Shown here: positions 51,779 to 60,241 of the stretch, piece by piece | Layout of the letters: each line of letters starts with the position of its first letter | How positions within the stretch are numbered: position 1 is the first letter of the stretch | Source of the DNA: JAYSYM01 sp964543475 | Lineage (GTDB): Bacteria; Bdellovibrionota; Bdellovibrionia; Bdellovibrionales; JAMPXM01 | DNA length: 64,000 bases | NCBI GenBank assembly: GCA_964543475.1 | Contig: CAZIYJ010000013.1 | Coordinates: forward strand, 27,287-91,286 | Direction of reading: 5' to 3' | Notes under the pieces: model-generated | Seen by the model: only the letters and a program-made list of their open reading frames with translations | What the model was told of the DNA's origin: nothing | The model's database searches: none | Position numbers and translations under genes: made by a program

Positions 51779-53226
51779 CTACCAGCAAGACATTTCAAGA
51801 GCAGCTCTCTTGATCCAATCGTTAAATCAAAGGCGCGACGAAAATGTTCGCGCTTTGTTTTCTCTGAATTATCAATATCTGCATAGGTTCGTGCCACCTG
51901 CATAATTTGCATTCGAGAGCGATGAGAATGAACATTTTTGGTAAAGGCATCGATGTAGCTCTCGTTGGTGTTTAAATATTCGATCATGTCAGCAAATGAT
52001 ACTTCACCGTTCCTGAGCACTTGCCCACGAGAAGCGCGCGTCTCGCCTGCCGAGATCACTCTCCTCATGATCTCATCGGACCTCACCGATTTCTTTGCGC
52101 TCGCTTGATCAACTAGAAAAACTGAAACTACCGCAAAACGATCAATCATAGGTCCTGAGAAACGCTCCTGATACTGGCGCAGGCGATAACCTTCACACCT
52201 ACATCTCGACGTATCTTTTGGTACGTAGTTACCACACCTGCAAAGGTTGCTTGTCGCCACCAACTGAAACCGCGCAGGCATTTCGACAAACTTTCCCTGT
52301 CGTGCTATCTCGATCTTTCCGCTTTCAAGTGGTTCGCGAATTGAATCTTGAACATTCGCTCTGAACTCAAGGAGTTCATCCATAATCAATGTGCCGCCGT
52401 GTGCACGCGTAATTTCACCGGGTCGAATTTGTGATCCGCCACCTACCATCGCAAGCGATGTGATCGAATGGTGGACAACAACATTCGGTCGCCAAGTTGG
52501 CGGTTTGTAAAATAATGCAGCGACTTTGCGAATCGATTTCCATTCTTCAGGAGTCGGTGCCGGCAAGAAGGCACTCACCGACTCCGCCGTCGCTGATTTG
52601 CCGCTCCCGGGAGTTCCCACTAAAAGTGAGGAATGGCCACCAGCAGCGAGAACAGAGATTAAGTCGGCTTGTTTTTCTGTGAATTCTTTATAAGGAGAAG
52701 GTGGTCTTACTGATTTGACTGTTTCGCGAAATGTAGTTTCAACTTCTGGGACCTCAGTTAAATCGCGAAGCTGCTTGAGCTTCCATAAATTGCCATTGAA
52801 ACTTTTTAGTTCTGAACCTGTAACAATGACATCTCGCTCAGAAAGACAATCTTCTGAGTCGTCAATGTCATCGGGAGCAAACACTTCGCCTTTTAAACTC
52901 AATTCACCGTAGATATTAAGATCATCAAGATTTTCAGGCTTCTTGGCTTGCTCAGTTTCCCAAATAAGTGCGGCTGCAACTGCCAAATCTAAACCACGAC
53001 TCGTTTTTTTAAGGTGACTTGGCCTCAGTTGCACAAGAACTTGCTGGCCTTTCGGAAAGTCGAAACCTTGTGCGCGCAAAGCAGATTTGATTCGCGTAAC
53101 ACTCTCTCTTATAAAAGGATCAGGCATTCCCAAAAATGAAATCTGCGGGAGACCCGGCGAAAGACTTAACTCAACCTCAACCGGTGTGAACTCTTGTGCG
53201 TGACGCATGAATGATCGAACTTTCAT
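51775..53226 (-). CDS. YifB/ComM-family Mg-chelatase-like AAA+ ATPase
   Basis: 483 residues from ATG 53226. N-terminal ChlI-like domain with 'VEVELSLSPGLPQISFLGMPDPFIRESVTRIKSAL', then AAA+ core with Walker A GTPGSGKS, Walker B TLIMDELLEF and arginine finger region, then a C-terminal domain with four Cys in 'CRCGNYVPKDTSRCRC' that may bind zinc. ComM of Vibrio is a branch-migration helicase that aids natural transformation. Lies 80 bases after the Xer recombinase gene in the same direction. Confidence 0.88.
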   Translation of the reverse strand: MKVRSFMRHAQEFTPVEVELSLSPGLPQISFLGMPDPFIRESVTRIKSALRAQGFDFPKGQQVLVQLRPSHLKKTSRGLDLAVAAALIWETEQAKKPENLDDLNIYGELSLKGEVFAPDDIDDSEDCLSERDVIVTGSELKSFNGNLWKLKQLRDLTEVPEVETTFRETVKSVRPPSPYKEFTEKQADLISVLAAGGHSSLLVGTPGSGKSATAESVSAFLPAPTPEEWKSIRKVAALFYKPPTWRPNVVVHHSITSLAMVGGGSQIRPGEITRAHGGTLIMDELLEFRANVQDSIREPLESGKIEIARQGKFVEMPARFQLVATSNLCRCGNYVPKDTSRCRCEGYRLRQYQERFSGPMIDRFAVVSVFLVDQASAKKSVRSDEIMRRVISAGETRASRGQVLRNGEVSFADMIEYLNTNESYIDAFTKNVHSHRSRMQIMQVARTYADIDNSEKTKREHFRRAFDLTIGSRELLLKCLAGS

Positions 53227-53306
53227 ACGCTTGAACGAATGCAATTACCGCAACCACTCTGAATCGAATTTGAAAAGATAAAAGGAAAAACAGAGTCGAA
53301 GTTCGT

Positions 53307-54182
53307 CTAGTCGGACGATTTCAGATGTGAAAGCGGATGATGAGTATCAATAGCTTCAGTCAGATTCTTTGTTGAGACCGAAGTGTAAATCTGCGTTGTC
53401 TGAATACTTGAGTGACCAAGCAACATTTGTATTGAACGAAGATCTGCACCCGCTTCAAGCAATGCGGTTGCACAACCATGACGGAACTGATGCGGACTGA
53501 CTGGCTGATCAAAACCAGCTTTGGCCGACCAAGCCGAAAGCCATCGCCAAATATCTACTCGCGATGGTCTGTGACCACGGTCGTTGATCAAAATTGTTGA
53601 AGCACTCTCTTTGAGCAAATGCGGGCGAACGTTAACCAAGTAAGCTTTAAGCTCACGGCTTAACTGCTCAGTTAACGGAACAAGTCTTTGCTTGTTCCCT
53701 TTACCAATAATTGAAAGCCAATTCTCAGTTTCACTGAAGTCATGAATATTGAGACTGATTAGCTCACTGACTCGACAGCCGAGTCCAAATAACAATAAAA
53801 GTGTAATGCGATTTCGCGCAGCTTTGTTAGGTTCAGTCGACTGACTAGCTTCAACGAGCTTATTAAACTCGTCGAGAGAAAGTGCTTTCGGAAGTGCCGC
53901 ATTCACCTTTGGTGGACGGAGCTCGCGAAGCTCGTTTGCTCTTAATCCATTGTTCTCACAAAACTTAAAGTAAGTTCTTAAAGATGAAATCACTCGTGCT
54001 TGCGAACGAGGCGAGAGCTTTTTCATTTTCATGAAAGCGTAAAAACCAGGAATGTCTTTAGATTTGAGCGAGTATTCCTCGTACAACTCAAGATCGCGAC
54101 GATACGCCATCACGGTGTTGCGAGATCTCCCGCGGATATGCTCCAAATCTTCGAAGAATTGCGTCCAGAGTGGTAGAGCCAT
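53307..54182 (-). CDS. XerC/XerD-family tyrosine recombinase
   Basis: 291 residues. N-terminal SAM-like core-binding domain, C-terminal catalytic domain with all six residues: Arg137 (GCRVSE), Lys161 (GKGNKQR), His231 and Arg234 (HQFRH), His257 (LGHSS), Tyr266 (IYTSV). Length and layout match XerC/XerD, which resolve chromosome dimers at dif. I cannot decide between XerC and XerD; no dif-like site was recognised nearby. Upstream lies a pair of identical palindromes. Confidence 0.92.
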   Translation of the reverse strand: MALPLWTQFFEDLEHIRGRSRNTVMAYRRDLELYEEYSLKSKDIPGFYAFMKMKKLSPRSQARVISSLRTYFKFCENNGLRANELRELRPPKVNAALPKALSLDEFNKLVEASQSTEPNKAARNRITLLLLFGLGCRVSELISLNIHDFSETENWLSIIGKGNKQRLVPLTEQLSRELKAYLVNVRPHLLKESASTILINDRGHRPSRVDIWRWLSAWSAKAGFDQPVSPHQFRHGCATALLEAGADLRSIQMLLGHSSIQTTQIYTSVSTKNLTEAIDTHHPLSHLKSSD

Positions 54183-54224
54183 GCCCAGATTAGAGTATAG
54201 ATCCCAGCAAAAATCTATTGGTAA

Positions 54225-54267
54225 ATTCAGAATTCTGAATACCGTAACTGTATTCAGAATTCTGAAA
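54225..54267. promoter_or_regulatory. Tandem palindrome pair upstream of the Xer gene
   Basis: ATTCAGAATTCTGAAT (54225-54240, perfect dyad) and TTCAGAATTCTGAA (54253-54266) are centred 27 bases apart, with an additional GAATAC...GTATTC inverted repeat between them. They lie 43-85 bases upstream of the recombinase start. Likely operator for a dimeric regulator, possibly cooperative. Also resembles tandem TTCnGAA elements, but no regulator is identified. Confidence 0.6.
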
Positions 54268-54269
54268 CG

Positions 54270-54304
54270 AAAAAGAGCCGAAGACGTGGTGGCGCCTTCG
54301 GCTC
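54270..54304 (-). terminator. Intrinsic terminator of the lipoprotein gene at 54362
   Basis: On the minus strand GAGCCGAAG, 12-base loop, CTTCGGCTC, then TTTTT. Nine-pair GC-rich stem; about 58 bases after the stop of the lipoprotein gene. Confidence 0.88.
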
Positions 54305-54361
54305 ATGAGTGGTTGAGGGTTACACGGACAACTTAAATTTTTTGATTATTGGGTTAAAAAC

Positions 54362-54955
54362 TTATTCCATTACAAACACGCCGCATGATCCATATTGCGA
54401 GTGTACGTAGACGCTGTTTTGAACAGCGAAGTTAAATGTTGGGCCCATCACGCTAGTAGTAGGCATCGACGATAAGAAGTTACTTGGGAATTGAATTCCA
54501 ACATAGCTTCCTGCCGAAAGAACGCCTGTGAAAGAAAGTGACTGAGCACCGTAGCCGAAGTTTCCAGTACCTTGAAGTTGATATTGACCTGGAGGAATTG
54601 GGCAGAATCCAGATGAAGAGTAAACGTTCATCGTCGCAACCATTTGCGTATTGCCCTGCCAGCTATTCATTGCGAAGCCATTAACCGAGTTAGATGTAGA
54701 GAAGTTGATAGCGACTTCAGCATGCAAGTGACTCGATTGAATTTTTCCAAGACCGGTTGTAAACATTTGGCCGTAACCTGACTGACCGTAACAACCGTTA
54801 AGTTGATTACAGTATGAACCGTTGTACGGGTTGTATCCTGTTTGATAACCGTAAGGGTTCACGACTTGGTTGTTGTTGTTCTTTTTGCTTGGGCAACCAG
54901 TCATTGTCACTACTGCAAGAAGCGCTAAAGCTATTTTTGTTACTGAATTTTTCAT
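54362..54955 (-). CDS. Lipoprotein of unknown function
   Basis: 197 residues. Lipobox MTGC (Cys21), then a stretch of Asn and Tyr/Gly/Asn-rich sequence (NNNNQVVNPYGYQTGYNPY), an unusual low-complexity region. Later beta-rich part with several Cys. No recognised domain. Follows the lipoprotein at 54993 by 37 bases, so they are probably co-transcribed. Confidence 0.8.
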   Translation of the reverse strand: MKNSVTKIALALLAVVTMTGCPSKKNNNNQVVNPYGYQTGYNPYNGSYCNQLNGCYGQSGYGQMFTTGLGKIQSSHLHAEVAINFSTSNSVNGFAMNSWQGNTQMVATMNVYSSSGFCPIPPGQYQLQGTGNFGYGAQSLSFTGVLSAGSYVGIQFPSNFLSSMPTTSVMGPTFNFAVQNSVYVHSQYGSCGVFVME

Positions 54956-54992
54956 AATTAAACTCCAAAAACTTAATTTGTTACTTTAACAG

Positions 54993-55790
54993 TTATTGGC
55001 CAAACGCTTCTGAGCGAAGTAAGCCAGTGAATGTTCCAAGTTTCGTGTACTTCGGACGATCGCCGCCGAAGTTTCCGTTGTATGTGTTAGTTGCATCGCC
55101 ACCAAGAGTGCGCGTTGTCGGATTCACTGAAGAATAATTATCAATGATCGCCTTGTCGTAACGAGCATCTACTCCACCTTGAAGGAAAGTGCGGCAGTCG
55201 TAAGGCCCGATCTGAATTTCCCAGCACATCTTGTTTGGACCCTGAGCTGAATTCGAGTAACCGAAGTTCTGGAACCAGATCGATCCACCTAAGATTGATG
55301 AACCATCGCCATCACCTTGGCTAAGTACGCTATCAACAACTAGTACGATCGCGCCGGCGCTATCTTGATATATGCCGTGGAACACTTGCTGACCAGCAGA
55401 TACAAACCATTGATTTAAACTTGTGTCAGAGATTCCAGAGTAAGGATGATTTGAAGTTAACACCGCTTGGCGTGTTACACCGTTGTCATCAAATTGAACT
55501 CTGATTTCACCACCGAGTCCTGTTCCATCTGGAGAAAGCTCCACAATCGCTCTAATGTTTTGAGGATTGTTGGGAGGATTCTTAAAGAAGAAAGAGCGAA
55601 GCACTGAAGTGCTCACATTCGTAAGAGCAACGGTCTTTGATCCGTATGCTGCTTGTTGAACGTCCTCTGGCGGAGCGATATCGCTTCCACGATCCGGTGC
55701 CGGAGGTGCTACGTAGGCCTTTTGTTTTGCACAACCGATGAGGCTAACCACCATTAGCGTCATCATTAGTGCTCTGTTTAGCGTTTTCAT
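54993..55790 (-). CDS. Lipoprotein of unknown function
   Basis: 265 residues. Lipobox LIGC (Cys20), Pro-rich stretch after it. The later part is beta-rich with 'GDGDGSSILGG' and a single Cys pair (KMCWE, DCRTF). No recognised domain. Upstream gene of a two-lipoprotein transcription unit ending at the terminator at 54270. Confidence 0.78.
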   Translation of the reverse strand: MKTLNRALMMTLMVVSLIGCAKQKAYVAPPAPDRGSDIAPPEDVQQAAYGSKTVALTNVSTSVLRSFFFKNPPNNPQNIRAIVELSPDGTGLGGEIRVQFDDNGVTRQAVLTSNHPYSGISDTSLNQWFVSAGQQVFHGIYQDSAGAIVLVVDSVLSQGDGDGSSILGGSIWFQNFGYSNSAQGPNKMCWEIQIGPYDCRTFLQGGVDARYDKAIIDNYSSVNPTTRTLGGDATNTYNGNFGGDRPKYTKLGTFTGLLRSEAFGQ

Positions 55791-56121
55791 ATATTACCCT
55801 CTGTTTTTAAAACCACCACTCGTAGAGATCTTATTGCTAACTGCGTGCCGACCTTATGCCTGGTAGCTAAGTAGCTGATCTCTGCGGAAGTTTTCAAAAA
55901 ACGTCTCACAATGAGACAATCCTGTATTCATTTCACCTGTTAAAGCGCACGACAGTGGCGCCAAATTTGGGCGCAGATTGAGACACCATGCGAATTTGAT
56001 TTGAGCTGAAAGTGTCGATGCTTTTAACAACATCGAGACTTCGAATATTAAAGATGTGAATTGCTATTAAATGGCTTTAGGAAACTTGAGGCCAGGCCGA
56101 GTAGTTAAATAGGGGTGGTTT
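55791..56121. other. Intergenic region with small inverted repeats
   Basis: 331 bases upstream of the lipoprotein pair. Contains GTCTCA-CAA-TGAGAC (55903-55917) and a near-dyad GCGCCAAA/TTTGGGCGC around 55958-55977; either may be an operator. No coding gene seen except the 24-codon frame that follows. Confidence 0.55.
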
Positions 56122-56196
56122 ATGAACGTCGGAAATATCGTAGTGTTTACAGCAGTTTTGTTCTTCGTAGTTAAAGTAATAGCTTCATCAATCTAG
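56122..56196 (+). CDS. Possible 24-residue membrane miniprotein
   Basis: ATG 56122 with AGGGG upstream (GGTGG closer) encodes 24 residues, almost all hydrophobic (VVFTAVLFFVVKVIA), ending at TAG 56194. It would form one membrane helix with a central Lys. It lies alone between the lipoprotein pair and the convergent SpoIID-like gene. Small size and good ribosome binding make it plausible, but chance cannot be excluded. Confidence 0.4.
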   Translation: MNVGNIVVFTAVLFFVVKVIASSI

Positions 56197-56197
56197 A

Positions 56198-57355
56198 CTA
56201 GATTGCGCGACGTTCTTTAGTCCGGACCTCTAGGTACGGAAAGTAGAATTGAAGAATCTCTTTTGCCGACTTCCCCTTCAATGCCAGATCCCTTGCTCCC
56301 CACTGACAAAGACCAACTCCATGCCCCAAGCCCTTACCCGAAAACACAAAATTCTCGCCCTCTTTATATATAGAGAACTTAGTACTCTTGATTCTCGTGT
56401 AACCGATGAGGCTTCTCAGCATTTCGCCAGTGATCTGCTCTTTCCCGTCTGTGGTATTAAAAGCAAGCTTAATCACTCTTCCGCCAAGACTTGTCTGCTG
56501 CGGTTCAATTGTCAAAATGTCTGCTCCTGGTGAGAGCCTTAGAGCCGATCTTAACTTTTGATAAAGCTCAGATTTCGAGATCTCTACCTGCCAAGTAGTT
56601 CTTGTGTTGAGCGAGCAAGAGTCTTTAACAGAGTTAGCTCGAGCCCCTTTTGAAACTGGCTGGCTAAATACTTTATCGGCACCGTCAGTCGCGCCCCCAC
56701 AGCTAGCGTGATAAAAGATTGGCTCTACGATCCCGATTGAGTTTCCAATAAACTCTCCGCGAGTTTCTCGAACTGCTTTCTGCGACGAGCTTAAACTTTC
56801 CCACTTTCGATACTTAAAAACTTGATCCATCACTGTCGCTTCAACATCGAAGCTTTGTTTCTGGCGCTCTTTTAACTTATTAATCGTAAATGTTCTTGCA
56901 GCGATTGCCTGAGCCTTTTGTGCTTCATGCGGCCATGATCTTGGAATCTCAGAAGCCACCACTCCTTCGAGATACGATTCGAGCGGCAGAGTGGCAATCA
57001 CATCAACAGAATTCTTGTGCGCCTTAAGTGTAATTGTCGGCGGAACAAAAACTTTTTCAACAAATAGGCTCTGCCCAGAAATCGGAAGCGAGTCGCCAAC
57101 AAACTGATAGGTCTCAGTACCAAGATCTGCCACCCAAGCATCCTCTAAACGAGAAATTCGAATTGAGTTCTGAGTTACCTCACGATTGCCAAGTTTAATT
57201 TTTGAACCGATGATTTCAAACGAATTTGACTGAAGACTTTTGAGTCGAACACGCACTGGAGGATTTAGATCTTCAACAGCAATTGGCTTTGGCGGAATAG
57301 CCGCAAAAGCTTGGGCAGAAATAAATAGAGAAACAATCCATGTCATCCGTGACAT
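56198..57355 (-). CDS. SpoIID/LytB-domain protein
   Basis: 385 residues from ATG 57355 (ATG 57346 also possible). Signal peptide to about AFA. SpoIID domain with 'LPLESYLEGVVASEIPRSWPHEAQKAQAIAARTF' containing the catalytic Glu of SpoIID in SEIP, 'YHASCGGATDG' and 'GKGLGHGVGLCQWGARDLALKG'. In Bacillus SpoIID is a lytic transglycosylase; Gram-negative members probably also act on denuded peptidoglycan in the periplasm. Only 7 bases separate the large inverted repeat from the start codon. Confidence 0.88.
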   Translation of the reverse strand: MSRMTWIVSLFISAQAFAAIPPKPIAVEDLNPPVRVRLKSLQSNSFEIIGSKIKLGNREVTQNSIRISRLEDAWVADLGTETYQFVGDSLPISGQSLFVEKVFVPPTITLKAHKNSVDVIATLPLESYLEGVVASEIPRSWPHEAQKAQAIAARTFTINKLKERQKQSFDVEATVMDQVFKYRKWESLSSSQKAVRETRGEFIGNSIGIVEPIFYHASCGGATDGADKVFSQPVSKGARANSVKDSCSLNTRTTWQVEISKSELYQKLRSALRLSPGADILTIEPQQTSLGGRVIKLAFNTTDGKEQITGEMLRSLIGYTRIKSTKFSIYKEGENFVFSGKGLGHGVGLCQWGARDLALKGKSAKEILQFYFPYLEVRTKERRAI

Positions 57356-57362
57356 CCATTCG

Positions 57363-57437
57363 TAAAAGGCGTCGTACACCCTTTTTCCACTTTGCAAATT
57401 TTAGGCAAAGTGGAAAAAGGGTGTACGACGCCTTTTA
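57363..57437. repeat. 33-bp perfect inverted repeat with 9-base loop
   Basis: Arms 57363-57395 and 57405-57437 are exact complements over 33 bases. Each arm includes AAAAGG CGTCGTACA CCCTTTTT, itself nearly symmetric and resembling a terminator hairpin. It lies between the UDG-like gene stop and the SpoIID start on the same strand. It may end the upstream transcript, block translation of the SpoIID gene, or be a mobile repetitive palindrome (two REP-like units head to head). Confidence 0.95.
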
Positions 57438-57467
57438 GATTGTTCCATTGGGGTGCGCTTGGCGCAA

Positions 57468-57923
57468 TTAGAAAACAGACTGAAGGTGCGCCCAGGTTTC
57501 CTTTTTTAAAGGAGCGGAGCTTGCGAGATCTGTAAGCGAATGTGTGAAGATAATTTTCTGAGAACCATTGGCTTTCACTTCACCAATAGCAATCGATTCC
57601 AGAGACAATGATTGCTTCGCCTCTTCTCCGAAAACGACAACAACTTGCGCTGAGTTTATAAGTTCGACCTGGACGTTTGTCTGCTCGATATTAATGAAAT
57701 CAAAATCAGCAATATTCAACTTGAGCGCTGCAACCATTCTTGTTTGCATTTCTTCGATTACTGGCTGGTTCAAAGAATACGACCCTACAAACAAATAGGG
57801 CTTGGTAACAACTGCTAGAGCCTGAGAAAGATCATCGGCAGAAGCCGGTGCGATGGCAAACGACTCAACACCGAGGACATCTCTGACATAGGTTAATACG
57901 TTCTTTAAGTGATCTTGATCCAT
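57468..57923 (-). CDS. Uracil-DNA glycosylase-fold-like/HolD-like protein
   Basis: 151 residues. 'AQVVVVFGEEAKQSL' and the closing 'IIFTHSLTDLASSAPLKKETWAHLQ' resemble the end of family-4 uracil-DNA glycosylases and of the polymerase III psi subunit HolD, which shares that fold. No catalytic motif of a glycosylase is evident, so it is more likely a structural relative. Weak ribosome binding site. Role is unknown; replication-related is an inference. Confidence 0.5.
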   Translation of the reverse strand: MDQDHLKNVLTYVRDVLGVESFAIAPASADDLSQALAVVTKPYLFVGSYSLNQPVIEEMQTRMVAALKLNIADFDFINIEQTNVQVELINSAQVVVVFGEEAKQSLSLESIAIGEVKANGSQKIIFTHSLTDLASSAPLKKETWAHLQSVF

Positions 57924-58097
57924 GTCAGTTTAGTACCCATTTCAAGCGAGATAGGCAAGCAGGCGGCAACTTTTTCCTCGGCGTAAAGCACAGAAGTCAT
58001 GAGATTAAACCTCTAGCTCTTCAGGAAGTGTGAGGGGGCACCGAATCGTTCATTGTAGGCAACGCAATCGTTGCTGGCTTTTCTACAGGAGTGAACG

Positions 58098-58298
58098 ATG
58101 AATACGGCAAAGACAATTTACATGAGCATCGACCAAAAGCACGAAGCAGTTCTTGAAGATCAAAACCGTTGTTGCCTCTGCGGAACAGATTTAAAGTTTG
58201 ATCACAAAGTTGATTATATGACTTTGAAGATTGAAGAAAAATCAAACTGCCCGTCTTGTCAGATCGAGCTTCGCCAAAGAGACTTCACTCTTCAGTAA
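58098..58298 (+). CDS. Small zinc-ribbon-like protein
   Basis: 66 residues. RCCLCGTDL near 25 and NCPSCQIEL near 50 supply two CxxC-type Cys pairs, consistent with one zinc site. AGGAG lies seven bases before the ATG. No signal peptide. It overlaps the end of uvrC by 14 bases in convergent orientation. Function unknown; could bind nucleic acid or protein. Confidence 0.75.
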   Translation: MNTAKTIYMSIDQKHEAVLEDQNRCCLCGTDLKFDHKVDYMTLKIEEKSNCPSCQIELRQRDFTLQ

Positions 58299-60225
58299 GC
58301 GTCTCGCTACCTTCACCCTCCTCGTTGAGCTGCAACAAAATACGCTCAGCGAGTACGCGATTAAAACCCTTGATCTCTGCAATTTCTTCGACCGTTGCAG
58401 CTCTTACTTCATCCATCCCAGCAAATCTTGTTAGCAAAGCTTTCTTTCGCTTCTCGCCAAGACCTACAACCAAATCAAGCTCGCTCTCGAGCGAAGTCGA
58501 TTCTCTTAACTTACGATGATAAGTAATTGCGAATCTGTGCGCTTCGTCTCGTATACCCACTAATATTTGGAATGCCTCGGAGCCCGGCTTAAAGGTAACC
58601 GGGTTTTGTCTTCCGGGAATATAGAATCGCTCTTCAGTTGCACCGACTTCTTGGTCGGTGAACGAACCTTTTGTTCGAGCCTTAGCTAACCCAACTACCG
58701 GAACGTGAGTTTTGTCGAGGGCCTTTAGAACCTCGCAAGCAACCTTTAGTTGACCTTTGCCACCATCAACAACGATTAGCTTCGGATCTTCCCACTCAGC
58801 GTGGCCGAATCTTCTCGTTAGCACTTCACGCATCGATTCAAAATCATTTGGCCCTTCAACAGTTCTAATTTTGTAACGTCGATAGTGATCTTTACTTGGA
58901 GCTCCATCTTCAAAAACAACTTGGCTAGCTACGCTCTCTGCGCCCTGAAAATTTGAGATATCGAAACACTCAATTCTCGTTGGCAGCTCCGGAAGACTTA
59001 GCTTCTCTTGAATGAGAACGAGCCCCTCTTTTTTCTTTTCAGACTTAGAAACGTAGTCGTTGTAATGGCTTTCAGCGTTCTGATTGACCATATCAAGTAA
59101 ACGATGACCATCTTCATTGGTTGGGAAACATACGCGGACATCATGACCGCTTCGTTCCTTCAGCACCGCCTCAAGTAAACGCATAATATCGTTCCCAAGA
59201 TCGAGAGTTAAGAGAACCTCGTCAGGAACGATATTGTCGTCGTAGTACTGGTTGATAAAAGAGGTGAGCCACTCTCTAGGATCTTCATCTGAAGCATTCG
59301 GATCAAGCATCGGAATAAAGTGATACCGATTTCCGATCACGCGGCCCGAACGAATGTGAATCATTTCAATGAGCGTTCCGCCATCACCACCAAAATATCC
59401 GATCACGTCTTGATCGATTTCACTTGTGTCATTCACAACTGACTGACGCTCAAGAACCTTCTTGATGGCTTCGACACTGTCGCGAAGTTTGGCCGCAGCT
59501 TCAAATCGCTCATTACTAGCCGCCTGCTTCATGCGGTCAGTGAGTTCTTTTATAACTTTTTTGTTGCGGCCTCGCAGAAAGGCAACCGCCGCTTTGATGT
59601 CATCTTTGTATTGTTCCTTAGTTACATACTTCACGCACGGAGCGGTACATCGACCAATTTGATGAGTCATGCAGGGTCGCGTTCGCGCATTGAAAAAAGC
59701 ATCCTTGCAATCTCTGATCATAAATGTACGGTTCAAAAATCGAATAGTCCCGTGAACAGCTAAACCAGAAGTATACGGACCAAAATACAATGCACCGTCT
59801 TTTTTCACTTTGCGCGCAAGGTAGAGCCTCGGAAAGTCATCGGCCATACTGACGCGAATATACGGATAAGACTTGTCGTCTTTTAAGCGAATATTATATC
59901 TCGGTCGGTGTTTCTTTATTAAGGAAGCTTCCAGTAAGAACGCTTCAACTTCACTCGGCGTAATAATGTATTCGATGTGATCAATCTGTTTGACTAAAAA
60001 TTTAGTCTTCGGTGAGTGATCGTCATTTTTTTGAAAGTAACTGCGTACTCTCGAGCGAATGTTTTTTGCTTTTCCAACGTAGATGATTTTTTCGCCAGCG
60101 TTCTTCATTAGATAAACGCCAGCGCCTTGAGGAAACTCTTTTAAAAGTTCCTTGATCTCCTCAATCTTAGTCAACTGCTCTTTCTTGGGAGACTTTTTTG
60201 GAGACTGCTGCTCTTCATCGCTCAA
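58285..60225 (-). CDS. uvrC: Excinuclease ABC subunit C
   Basis: 646 residues. GIY-YIG nuclease domain at about 33-110 ('GAGVYLMKNAGEKIIYVGKAKNIRSRV'), Cys-containing region 'IGRCTAPC', UVR domain near 215, RNase H-like domain with 'IECFDISNFQG' and 'LIVVDGGKGQL', and C-terminal helix-hairpin-helix pair. Cuts both sides of a lesion with UvrB in nucleotide excision repair. A Lys-rich N-terminal extension of about 20 residues is present. Starts 16 bases after the uvrB stop, so an operon. Confidence 0.96.
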   Translation of the reverse strand: MSDEEQQSPKKSPKKEQLTKIEEIKELLKEFPQGAGVYLMKNAGEKIIYVGKAKNIRSRVRSYFQKNDDHSPKTKFLVKQIDHIEYIITPSEVEAFLLEASLIKKHRPRYNIRLKDDKSYPYIRVSMADDFPRLYLARKVKKDGALYFGPYTSGLAVHGTIRFLNRTFMIRDCKDAFFNARTRPCMTHQIGRCTAPCVKYVTKEQYKDDIKAAVAFLRGRNKKVIKELTDRMKQAASNERFEAAAKLRDSVEAIKKVLERQSVVNDTSEIDQDVIGYFGGDGGTLIEMIHIRSGRVIGNRYHFIPMLDPNASDEDPREWLTSFINQYYDDNIVPDEVLLTLDLGNDIMRLLEAVLKERSGHDVRVCFPTNEDGHRLLDMVNQNAESHYNDYVSKSEKKKEGLVLIQEKLSLPELPTRIECFDISNFQGAESVASQVVFEDGAPSKDHYRRYKIRTVEGPNDFESMREVLTRRFGHAEWEDPKLIVVDGGKGQLKVACEVLKALDKTHVPVVGLAKARTKGSFTDQEVGATEERFYIPGRQNPVTFKPGSEAFQILVGIRDEAHRFAITYHRKLRESTSLESELDLVVGLGEKRKKALLTRFAGMDEVRAATVEEIAEIKGFNRVLAERILLQLNEEGEGSETLTEE

Positions 60226-60241
60226 AGTTAATCCGCCTTAA

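Noticed and set aside
54225..54267. dif site for the Xer recombinase
   Set aside because: The repeat is two full dyads and does not show the 11-6-11 asymmetric arm structure of dif.
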